This document shows positions 1 to 5,769 of a stretch of 6,384 nt of DNA, in pieces. The position numbers and the translations under genes were made by a program. Numbering within the stretch: position 1 is the first letter of the stretch; each line of letters opens with the position of its first letter. Under the pieces are notes generated by a model. The model was not told the origin of the DNA. It saw only the letters and a list, made by a program, of their open reading frames with translations, and did not search any database. Source of the stretch: Pseudomonadota bacterium (lineage in GTDB: Bacteria; Pseudomonadota; Alphaproteobacteria; Acetobacterales; Acetobacteraceae); assembly GCA_021845835.1 (NCBI GenBank), contig JAJZVE010000278.1, positions 1 through 6,384 on the forward strand, in the 5' to 3' direction.

Positions 1-13
1 CTGCCGGGTCGGG

Positions 14-898
14 TCAGGCGCTGTCGGCGCCGCCGGTGCGGAACTCCAGCGCGACGCCCATCGCCGCAGCGGCGGGCACCAGCACGCGCTGCGCCGAAGC
101 CTGCACGCCGGCGACCTCGCCCGCCTGCAGCGCCGCGGCAGCACGGTCGAGGCTGGCGGTGCGCAGCACCAGCGCCACCATCATCGCCTCGCGCCCGTCC
201 GGCGCCGGCGCGGCGGTGCCGAAGCGGTGTGCCGCCTGCTCCGGCGCCAGCACGTCGATGCTGGCCAGACCGGCGAGCAGCCGCAGTCCGGTTGCATGCT
301 GCACCACCGACTCCGCGCCGAACATGCGCGCGAACAACCCGGCGACCGCCTGCGGCCGCGCCGCCGCGATGATCACGCCGAGAATGCCGAGCGCCCCGTT
401 CGCATGCCGCCGCCATGTATCGCGCCACACCAGGCCGCGCGTCTGGTGCTGGCAGAAGAACAGGCGACCGGCCGGACAGGCGTCCGGCGCCATGCGCACG
501 ACACGGAACGCGGCATCCCGCGCCCCGTCCGGCAGTGCCACGGGGCGCGAGAAGCCGAGCGGCTCCAGCACCGGCAGGCCGGCCGCGGCCAAGGCGGCAT
601 GCACATCCTCGGCCGCCTCGGTGGCAAACGCGATCGCACCGAGTCCTTGCGGGCCGGCGATCAATCCTGCGCTATTCTCCTGCCCGGGCGGAAAGCCCAG
701 AAGTTCGAAGTAGTCGGCACCCAATATCGCCAGATGGTTGATCGAACCCAGCGTGTGCCGGCCCTGCGGCGTCAGCGCGAACCCCAACCGGCCATAGAGA
801 CCGGCGGCTTCGTCCATCCGTTCGCGCACATTCACCACGACATGATCAATCAGCGGCAGCGGCAGCAGCAGACTCATTCTTGCACATGCCTTCATCAT
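14..898 (-). CDS. VOC family / glyoxalase-like domain protein
   Basis: A 294-aa protein of the vicinal oxygen chelate superfamily, most like the 'glyoxalase-like domain' group. The N-terminal module starts at residues 17-24 (IDHVVVNV) and continues with GRHTLGSINHLAIL (46-59) and YFELLG (63-68). H19, H55 and E65 sit where VOC proteins place metal or active-site residues. A second conserved block is FFCQHQTRGLVW (147-158). The C-terminal half is a more diverged second VOC module. Members are cytosolic, often metal-dependent enzymes (isomerases, lyases, dioxygenases); the reaction cannot be named here. Start choice: AAGAGGG at 907-913 lies 8 nt before the ATG at 896-898. An ATG at 875-877, just before the domain and 11 nt after GAAGG, is a credible shorter start (287 aa). 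The stop is TGA at 14-16. It lies 154 nt downstream of the other VOC gene on the same strand, so it may be a distal operon member or have its own promoter. Confidence 0.85.
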   Translation of the reverse strand: MMKACARMSLLLPLPLIDHVVVNVRERMDEAAGLYGRLGFALTPQGRHTLGSINHLAILGADYFELLGFPPGQENSAGLIAGPQGLGAIAFATEAAEDVHAALAAAGLPVLEPLGFSRPVALPDGARDAAFRVVRMAPDACPAGRLFFCQHQTRGLVWRDTWRRHANGALGILGVIIAAARPQAVAGLFARMFGAESVVQHATGLRLLAGLASIDVLAPEQAAHRFGTAAPAPDGREAMMVALVLRTASLDRAAAALQAGEVAGVQASAQRVLVPAAAAMGVALEFRTGGADSA

Positions 899-939
899 CG
901 GGCCGGCCCTCTTGCCCGAAGTTCATTTGTAAGTTGAGA

Positions 940-1050
940 CCAATCGCCTACATCGAGGGTGGCAGCGCGGCCCTGGCCGCCTGTCCGCCTTTCGAGGCGT
1001 TCCCTTACCTGACTCCGGGCGGCGGCCTTGCGTGTCGCCGCCCGTTTTTT
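940..1050 (+). ncRNA. Candidate structured small RNA in the 154-nt gap between the two VOC genes
   Basis: The non-coding stretch 899-1052 folds, on paper, into an ordered set of helices. Hairpin A is GGCAG (961-965) with CTGTC (981-985), then GCGGC (967-971) with GCCGC (976-980), one bulged C (966) and a CCTG loop. Hairpin B is CGCCT (986-990) with AGGCG (995-999) around a TTCG tetraloop. AGGG (956-959) pairs with CCCT (1002-1005) and closes both into a three-way junction. A terminator hairpin with six T follows at 1016-1050. The T-tract gives the element plus-strand polarity, opposite to both neighbours. I could not assign it to a known RNA family. The 5' end is uncertain; TTGAGA (934-939) resembles a -35 box but has no good -10 at the right distance. 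The alternative is a structured leader of the downstream VOC gene on the minus strand. Confidence 0.33.
1016..1050 (+). terminator. Rho-independent terminator, plus-strand polarity
   Basis: A perfect 9-bp GC stem, CGGGCGGCG (1016-1024) with CGCCGCCCG (1036-1044), has an 11-nt loop and is followed directly by six T (1045-1050). This is the textbook intrinsic-terminator layout for a plus-strand transcript. On the minus strand the A-tract precedes the hairpin and no U-tract follows, so it should not efficiently end the transcript of the VOC gene that stops at 1053. No plus-strand protein gene lies upstream. It therefore either ends a small RNA or blocks antisense transcription. Confidence 0.6.
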
Positions 1051-1052
1051 CA

Positions 1053-1937
1053 TCACTGCGGGAACAGTCGCCAGCGCGCCGCCTCGTGACCCGGCGCGTA
1101 GCGCAGGTTGGTGACATCCGGATTGCGGTTGAGCAGGACGCGCGCGAACAGCGGGTGGCGCATGCTGCGCACCTCGTGCTCGACCTCGGTCAGCGTCTCG
1201 CCGTTCGCCGGATCGACGAGGCGCTGGAAACGGTACTGGTGCCGGTCGCTCTCCTCCGTGACCAGGCCGCGCGCCAGCAGCCGCCGGTGCGGGCCGGAGA
1301 AGTCGGCGAGCGAGACCTGGATGTGATGGCCATCATAGGGCGGCAGTGCCGCGTCGGTCTCGCGGTAGATCAGCGCCGTGTCGGGGCCGGCGGCGACGCG
1401 CGCGTCGCCCGCGCCGTCCATCGCGGCGAGGCCGCCGAGCACCTCCCGGTAGAAGCGCACGATCCCCGCCGCGGCGCCGCGCGGCACGTCGAAGATGACA
1501 TAGGCGATGCCGAGCGCGACGGGGCCGAACGCGGGCGCCGGTGCATGGCAGCGCAGGCGGTTGCCCCAGGGGCAGATGACATCCACCGTCTCGCCGCGAT
1601 CGGCGATCGCGAACTGCGTGGCGCGCAGCTTCTGGCCGATGCGCCGCAACCGCTGGCGCAGCGCGTCGAGATCGGGCAGCACCAGGCCGACGACGCCGCG
1701 CGTCACCTGCGCCGGCCCGGTCGGCAGATGGAACTGCGACGTGCCGACGTTGATCCACATGTTGTCGGTGCCGGTCATCAGATAGGGATCGCGCGTCAGC
1801 CCGAGACCGGAGACGTAGAACAGCGTCGCCAGATGCTGATCGGGAACGCGCGTGTTGACGTGCCCGAATTCGACGATGTTGCCGACGTCCTCACTGGTGC
1901 GGTCATAGGCCGGCGCGACCGGCCGCGGCTGGTCCAT
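1053..1937 (-). CDS. Two-domain VOC family protein (glyoxalase/extradiol-dioxygenase fold)
   Basis: A 294-aa protein with two VOC domains. Domain 1 (about 20-133) has VEFGHVNTRVPD (22-33), QFHLPTG (68-74), VVGLVLPDLDALRQRL (82-97) and CPWGNRLRC (122-130). Domain 2 (about 140-258) has ALGIAYVIFDVP (141-152), HHIQVSL (204-210) and GETLTEVEHEVRSMRHP (246-262). Likely metal-site candidates are H26, H70, H205 and E251 or E254. Extradiol dioxygenases use His-His-Glu in the second domain; here the position of the first His reads I144/A145, so a standard extradiol site looks incomplete. The start is well set: GGAGG (minus strand, 1945-1949) lies 7 nt before ATG. It begins 19 nt after the crotonase-fold gene, with its ribosome site inside that gap, so the two are surely cotranscribed. 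It is presumably cytosolic. The substrate is unknown; the coupling suggests a catabolic step on a CoA-ester or ring-cleavage-type compound. Confidence 0.88.
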   Translation of the reverse strand: MDQPRPVAPAYDRTSEDVGNIVEFGHVNTRVPDQHLATLFYVSGLGLTRDPYLMTGTDNMWINVGTSQFHLPTGPAQVTRGVVGLVLPDLDALRQRLRRIGQKLRATQFAIADRGETVDVICPWGNRLRCHAPAPAFGPVALGIAYVIFDVPRGAAAGIVRFYREVLGGLAAMDGAGDARVAAGPDTALIYRETDAALPPYDGHHIQVSLADFSGPHRRLLARGLVTEESDRHQYRFQRLVDPANGETLTEVEHEVRSMRHPLFARVLLNRNPDVTNLRYAPGHEAARWRLFPQ

Positions 1938-1944
1938 CGGCAGT

Positions 1945-1949
1945 CCTCC
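1945..1949 (-). promoter_or_regulatory. Ribosome binding site of the two-domain VOC gene
   Basis: A full GGAGG on the minus strand, 7 nt before the ATG at 1935-1937, inside the 19-nt gap after the upstream stop codon. It fixes the start and indicates independent initiation within an operon rather than coupling by overlap. Confidence 0.75.
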
Positions 1950-1956
1950 GTCCGGT

Positions 1957-2754
1957 TCAGCGGTCCGTCCAGCAGGGCGGGCGCCTGGCCAGGAATGCGT
2001 CGATGCCCTCGGCGGCGTCCGCTGCCATCATGTTGCGCGTCATCGCCTCGGCGGCGTAGCGGTAGGCGGCGTCCAGCTCCATCTCGGCCTGACGGTAGAA
2101 CGCTTCCTTGCCGATGGCGAGGGTCAGCGCGCTTTTGCCGGCGATCTGGGCGGCGAGCGCGGTCACGGCCGCGTCAAGTGCGTCCGGCGCGACGATGCGG
2201 TTGACCAGACCGATCTCGCGCGCGCGGGCGGCGTCGATCAGGTCGCCGGTGAGCAGCATCTCCATCGCCGCCTTGCGTGGCACCGCGCGCGACAGCGCCA
2301 CCATCGGCGTCGAGCAGAACAGGCCGATATTGACGCCGGGGGTGGCGAAGCGCGCGTCGGCAGCGGCGACCGCGAGGTCACAACTGGCGACCAACTGGCA
2401 GCCGGCGGCGGTGGCGATGCCGTGGACGCGCGCGATCACCGGCTTGGGCAGCCGCACGATGCGCGTCATCAGCGCCGCGCACTGCGCGAACAGCGCCGCC
2501 ATCGCATCCTCGGCCGGGTTGGCGCGCATCTCGCGCAGATCGTGCCCGGCGCAGAACGCGGGGCCGGCGCCGCCGATCACGACCACGCGCACCGCCGGGT
2601 CGGCGGCCACATCATCGAGCGCCTGCGCCAGCGCCGTCATCAGCGCGACCGAGAGCGCGTTGCGCGCGGCCGGACGATTGAGCGTGAGCCAGGCGACGCC
2701 TGCGTCGGTGCGGCGCAGCAGCGGCGCGGTCTCGATCGGTGTCTGGACGTTCAT
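1957..2754 (-). CDS. Crotonase-fold protein, ECHDC3-like enoyl-CoA hydratase/isomerase family
   Basis: A 265-aa crotonase-superfamily protein of normal family length. The CoA-binding/oxyanion-hole segment is GPAFCAGHDLREM (64-76). The second oxyanion segment is HGIATAAGCQLVASCD (111-126), followed by RFATPGVNIGLFCSTP (135-150) and RAVPRKAAMEMLLTGD (156-171). These blocks closely match, from memory, the ECHDC3 group. Classical hydratases carry Glu in the GGGCELAMMCD block and in the QPEILLG block. Here those positions are Q120 and G140, so both catalytic glutamates are absent, as in ECHDC3 itself. The oxyanion hole seems intact, so acyl-CoA binding is likely but ordinary hydratase activity is doubtful. 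ATG at 2754 was chosen because GGAGG lies 5 nt upstream; an in-frame start at 2805 would add 17 unrelated residues. It is first in the minus-strand unit with the VOC gene(s) and divergent from galM. Confidence 0.9.
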   Translation of the reverse strand: MNVQTPIETAPLLRRTDAGVAWLTLNRPAARNALSVALMTALAQALDDVAADPAVRVVVIGGAGPAFCAGHDLREMRANPAEDAMAALFAQCAALMTRIVRLPKPVIARVHGIATAAGCQLVASCDLAVAAADARFATPGVNIGLFCSTPMVALSRAVPRKAAMEMLLTGDLIDAARAREIGLVNRIVAPDALDAAVTALAAQIAGKSALTLAIGKEAFYRQAEMELDAAYRYAAEAMTRNMMAADAAEGIDAFLARRPPCWTDR

Positions 2755-2889
2755 GGCGGCCTCCGTTCCCTGCACCCATGCTCGCCTTTTCCGGCGCGGG
2801 ATCAAGTCCTGCCGGCGTCGCCCCCGCTTGTGCGCAGGGCAGGCGCATCGCTAGGCTTGGCGTCGCGTCTCTCCGGGGGAACCATCGCG
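2755..2889. promoter_or_regulatory. Divergent intergenic region between the crotonase gene and galM
   Basis: These 135 nt must hold promoters for both directions. Toward galM, TTGTGC (2828-2833) and TAGGCT (2852-2857) are 18 nt apart, a weak sigma70-like pair (about half matching each consensus). A small inverted repeat, TGCGC (2831-2835) with GCGCA (2843-2847), lies between them and could be an operator. Toward the crotonase gene, TTGATC (minus strand, 2800-2805) is the best -35-like hexamer, but no convincing -10 follows. No riboswitch or terminator is evident. Confidence 0.35.
2760..2764 (-). promoter_or_regulatory. Ribosome binding site deciding the crotonase-gene start
   Basis: GGAGG on the minus strand, 5 nt before the ATG at 2752-2754. 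It supports this start over the in-frame upstream one at 2805, which would also run further into the divergent promoter region. Confidence 0.75.
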
Positions 2890-3894
2890 ATGCAGTCGCA
2901 TTTGTTCGGCCGCATGCCGGACGGCACGCCGGTCCATGCGTTCACGCTGCGCGACCCCGGCGGGCTGACCGCGACCGTGATCCAGTACGGCGCGCGGCTG
3001 GCGGCGCTGGAGGTGCCGGTCGCGGCCGGCGCGCGCAACGTGACGCTGGGCTTCGAGTCGCTCGATCCGTATCTGGCCGACGGCGCGCATCTCGGCGCCA
3101 TCGCCGGCCGCTACGCCAACCGCATCGCCGGCGGCCGGTTTTCGCTCGACGGGCACGATCATGCCCTCTCGGTCAACAACGGCGGCAACACGCTGCACGG
3201 CGGCGCGGTCGGTTTCGCGCACGTGGTCTGGCAGGCCGAGCCGGAAGGGGAGACGCTGCTGCTCAGCCATGTCAGCCCGGATGGCGACCAGGGGTTTCCG
3301 GGCCGGCTCACCGTGCAGGTGCGCTACCGGCTGCAGGGCGGCGACCTGATCATCGACAGTGCCGCGACGACGGACGCGCCGACAGTGCTGAACCTGACCA
3401 GCCACGCCTATTTCAACCTCGCCGGCGCCGGCACGATCATGGACCACAGGATCAGCATCGCCGCCGACCGTTTCCTGCCGGTGCGGGCGGACCTGATCCC
3501 GACCGGCGAGCTCCGGCCGGTCGCGGGCACGCCGTTCGACCTGCGCCAGCCGGTGCGCATCGGCGAGCGGATCGACGCCGGCGACGCGCAGTTGCGCCTC
3601 GGCGGCGGCTTCGACCATTGCTTCGTGCTGGCCGACGCGCCGCACCCCACCGCCCATCCGGCGGCGCGGCTGGCGGCGGAAGGCATCGTCATGGAGGTGC
3701 TGACCACCGAACCGGCGCTGCAGTTCTACAGCGGCAATTTCCTCTCCGGCCAGCCCTTCGCCTGGCGCACCGGCCTGTGCCTGGAGACACAGCATTTCCC
3801 CGACAGCCCGCACCACCCGGAATTCCCCTCGACGGTGCTGCGTCCCGGCGAGAGCTTCTGGTCGCGCACCGTGTACCGCTTCAGCGCCGACTGA
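2890..3894 (+). CDS. galM: Galactose mutarotase (aldose 1-epimerase)
   Basis: A 334-aa aldose 1-epimerase that interconverts alpha and beta anomers of galactose, glucose and related aldoses; the length is normal for GalM. The family motifs appear in order: GRYANRIAGGRF (73-84), NNGGNTLHGG (96-105, substrate-binding H103), NLTSHAYFNLAG (168-179, catalytic acid H172), GGFDHCFVL (239-247, D242) and QFYSGNFL (278-285). LCLETQHFPDSPHHPEFP (296-313) carries the catalytic base E299. No signal peptide is visible, so it is cytosolic. The start is set by GGGGGA (2875-2880), 9 nt before the ATG at 2890; the open frame extends far upstream, but that part is antisense to the crotonase gene. It is the only plus-strand protein gene. 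Its end overlaps the convergent permease gene by 14 nt. Its neighbours are not Leloir-pathway genes, so it may act in general sugar use. Confidence 0.95.
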   Translation: MQSHLFGRMPDGTPVHAFTLRDPGGLTATVIQYGARLAALEVPVAAGARNVTLGFESLDPYLADGAHLGAIAGRYANRIAGGRFSLDGHDHALSVNNGGNTLHGGAVGFAHVVWQAEPEGETLLLSHVSPDGDQGFPGRLTVQVRYRLQGGDLIIDSAATTDAPTVLNLTSHAYFNLAGAGTIMDHRISIAADRFLPVRADLIPTGELRPVAGTPFDLRQPVRIGERIDAGDAQLRLGGGFDHCFVLADAPHPTAHPAARLAAEGIVMEVLTTEPALQFYSGNFLSGQPFAWRTGLCLETQHFPDSPHHPEFPSTVLRPGESFWSRTVYRFSAD

Positions 3895-4759
3895 GCACCA
3901 GCGCGGCCAGCGTCACCACGTAGGGCGCGATGTCGGTGAGCTGGCTGGGCAGGCCGCGGCCCTGCAGCTGCAGCCCGACCGCGTCGGCAAAGCCGAACAG
4001 CGCGCAGGCGAGCGCCGCATGCAGCGGGTTGTTGCGCCCCAGCATCACCGCGACGACCGCGATCCAGCCGCGCCCGGCGCTCATGTCCTCGGAAAAGACG
4101 CTGATGGTGCCGAGCGCGAGCTGCGCGCCGGCCAGCCCGGTCAGCGCCCCGGCCCCCAGCACCGTCGCGACCCGGTAGCGTCGCACGCCGACGCCGAGCG
4201 TCGCCGCCGCTTCCGGCGCCTCGCCGACGCCGCGCAGCCGCAGCCCCGCCGGGGTGCGGAACAGCGCCACGCCGATGACCGCGACCAGCGCCCAGGCGAG
4301 CCAGGTCAGCGCCGTCTGGCCGGAGAACAGCGCGGCCAGGAACGGCATGCCCGCGAGCGCGGGAAGGCGCAGCGGCGGCAGGCCGACGATGCCGGGATCG
4401 TCGAACGTGCCGCTGACGCCGAACATCTGGCGCAGCAGATACGCGGTCAGGCCCGAGGCGAGCAGGTTCATGCCGATGCCGATCACGATCGCATCGCCGC
4501 GCAGCACGGTGCTGCCATAGGCCAGGATCAGCGCGAACAGCATTGCCGCGACGGCGCCCGCCGCCACGCCGGCGAGCGCGCTGTGGGCAAAGAAGCTGCC
4601 GGCGACGCCGGCGAAGGCGCCGACCAGCATCTGCCCTTCCAGCGCGATGTTGAACACGCCGGCCTGCCCGCACAGCGCCCCGGCCAGCGCGGCGAGCAGG
4701 ATCGGCGTGATCGCCTGCACCGCCGAATGCACGAGGAAGGGCGAGACGAAGCCGCTCAC
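3881..4759 (-). CDS. ABC transporter permease, BmpA-associated nucleoside/simple-sugar type (second permease)
   Basis: A 292-aa inner-membrane permease of the branched-chain amino acid/sugar permease superfamily, with about eight to nine hydrophobic segments. Diagnostic blocks are GQAGVFNIALEGQMLVGAF (31-49), RGDAIVIGIGMNLLASG (87-103) and the cytoplasmic coupling loop GLRLRGVGEAPEAAATLGV (172-190). SAGRGWIAVVAVMLGRNNP (227-245) follows. These fit the YufQ/NupC-like member of BmpA-type importers, which pairs with a longer permease. Known systems of this type import nucleosides or simple sugars; the substrate here is inferred only. The start is GTG at 4757-4759, overlapping the upstream permease stop as GTGA, and the upstream SD is weak, so translation is probably coupled. 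It is the last gene of its operon. The stop (3881-3883) lies inside the end of galM, so there is no room for a terminator between them. Confidence 0.9.
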   Translation of the reverse strand: MSGFVSPFLVHSAVQAITPILLAALAGALCGQAGVFNIALEGQMLVGAFAGVAGSFFAHSALAGVAAGAVAAMLFALILAYGSTVLRGDAIVIGIGMNLLASGLTAYLLRQMFGVSGTFDDPGIVGLPPLRLPALAGMPFLAALFSGQTALTWLAWALVAVIGVALFRTPAGLRLRGVGEAPEAAATLGVGVRRYRVATVLGAGALTGLAGAQLALGTISVFSEDMSAGRGWIAVVAVMLGRNNPLHAALACALFGFADAVGLQLQGRGLPSQLTDIAPYVVTLAALVLSRR

Positions 4760-5769
4760 GCCCGCCGCCGGTCGAGGCCGTGGCGCGCCGCCAGCAGCAG
4801 GATCACCAGCGCCTGCAGCACCATCGCCAGCACCCGCGGCACCGCGGTCTGGCGCTGCATGGCGAAGGCGCCGGTCTGCAGGGCGGCGAAGAACAGCCCG
4901 CCGGCGATCGCACCGGCCGGCTCGCCGCCCGCCAGCAGCGCCGCCATCAGCCCCGACCAGGTGTAGCCCGGCGACAGCAGCGCGCCGTCGGTGAAGCGGT
5001 ACTGCGACCCGAGCACCAGCAGCGCACCCACCATCCCCGCCACCGCCCCGCTCGCCGCCATCGCCGCCACCGCCTGCCGGCCGAGCCGCACGCCACCGTA
5101 GCCGGCGAAGCGCGGGTTGAGGCCGCGCAGGCGCAGTTCGTAGCCCACGACCATGCGCCGATCGACGAACACCGCCAGCACCGCCACCGCCAGCATGGCA
5201 AACGCGCCGACATCCAGCACGTCGCCGAGCGGCGGCAGGCGCGCCTGCGGCGGGATCATGACCGTCTGCGGCAGCCCGCTGGATCGGTCGCGCAGCGGGA
5301 AGCCGACCAGCCAGGAGGCGAAGCCGATCATCGGGTAGCTCAGCAGCAGGCTGGAGATCAGCATCGGGATGCCGTGCCGCACCTCGCCCCAGGCGGCCAG
5401 CGCGGCATAGGCCGCCGCGGCCAGCACGGCGAGCGCGAGCGCCAGCGGGATCGCGACCCAGCCCGGCGCGGGCACCACCAGCGGCACCAGCGCCGCCACC
5501 AGCCCGCCCGCCACCAGTTGCCCGTCGCCGCCCAGATTGACCATGCCGCCGCGCAGCGGGATGGCGGCGGCCAGCGTCATGCCGACCAGCGGCACCGCCC
5601 AGTTCAGCGTGTTGGGCAGGTTGTCCCAGGCGAGCGCGCCGACGGCGATCTGCGCATAGGCCGTCAGCGGGTCGGCCCCGGACGCGACGACCAGCAGCGC
5701 GCCCAGCAGCAGCGCCAGCACGACCGCCGGCACCACGGAGGGGACGCGAAGGCGCCGCGCCGCACTCAT
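4756..5769 (-). CDS. ABC transporter permease, BmpA-associated nucleoside/simple-sugar type (first permease)
   Basis: A 337-aa inner-membrane permease, the longer partner in the pair (YufP/NupB-like). An N-terminal hydrophobic segment (about 11-30) is followed by a predicted periplasmic stretch and then LRGGMVNLGGDGQLVAGG (72-89). GIPMLISSLLLSYPMIGF (133-150) follows. The coupling-loop region is YELRLRGLNPRFAGYGGV (210-227), and SPGYTWSGLMAALLAGGEP (266-284) follows that. About eight to ten hydrophobic helices are visible. With the shorter permease it should form the membrane channel, driven by the upstream ATPase. The start at 5769 was chosen because its ATG overlaps the ATPase stop (ATGA, 5766-5769) and GAGG lies 4 nt upstream. 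The frame stays open upstream to 6147, but that part is an arginine-rich shadow of the ATPase gene. The stop overlaps the next start as GTGA. Confidence 0.9.
   Translation of the reverse strand: MSAARRLRVPSVVPAVVLALLLGALLVVASGADPLTAYAQIAVGALAWDNLPNTLNWAVPLVGMTLAAAIPLRGGMVNLGGDGQLVAGGLVAALVPLVVPAPGWVAIPLALALAVLAAAAYAALAAWGEVRHGIPMLISSLLLSYPMIGFASWLVGFPLRDRSSGLPQTVMIPPQARLPPLGDVLDVGAFAMLAVAVLAVFVDRRMVVGYELRLRGLNPRFAGYGGVRLGRQAVAAMAASGAVAGMVGALLVLGSQYRFTDGALLSPGYTWSGLMAALLAGGEPAGAIAGGLFFAALQTGAFAMQRQTAVPRVLAMVLQALVILLLAARHGLDRRRA

Noticed and set aside
934..953. Plus-strand promoter TTGAGA with TACATC
   Set aside because: Only 9 nt separate the two hexamers, far from the usual 16-18, so I do not call it a promoter.
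899..1052. Cobalamin-riboswitch-like leader of the downstream VOC gene on the minus strand
   Set aside because: AGGGAA, a hairpin and GCUGCC occur in that order, but an extra hairpin is inserted, the conserved core after CUGCC does not match, the element is too short and the downstream gene is not a typical B12 target.
1032..2204. Long plus-strand open frame (390 codons)
   Set aside because: It is antisense to the two-domain VOC and crotonase genes, is rich in Arg, Gln and Ala, and shows no family motif; it is a typical GC-rich shadow frame.
2755..2805. Upstream in-frame start for the crotonase gene (17 extra residues)
   Set aside because: The extension is basic and unlike the family N-terminus; a full GGAGG sits 5 nt before the ATG at 2754.
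2851..3816. Long minus-strand open frame opposite galM
   Set aside because: It has no recognisable domain and is the antisense of the conserved galM codons.
2739..3923. Long plus-strand open frame overlapping galM in another frame
   Set aside because: Low-complexity Arg/Ala-rich product; the frame with complete GalM catalytic motifs is the real one.
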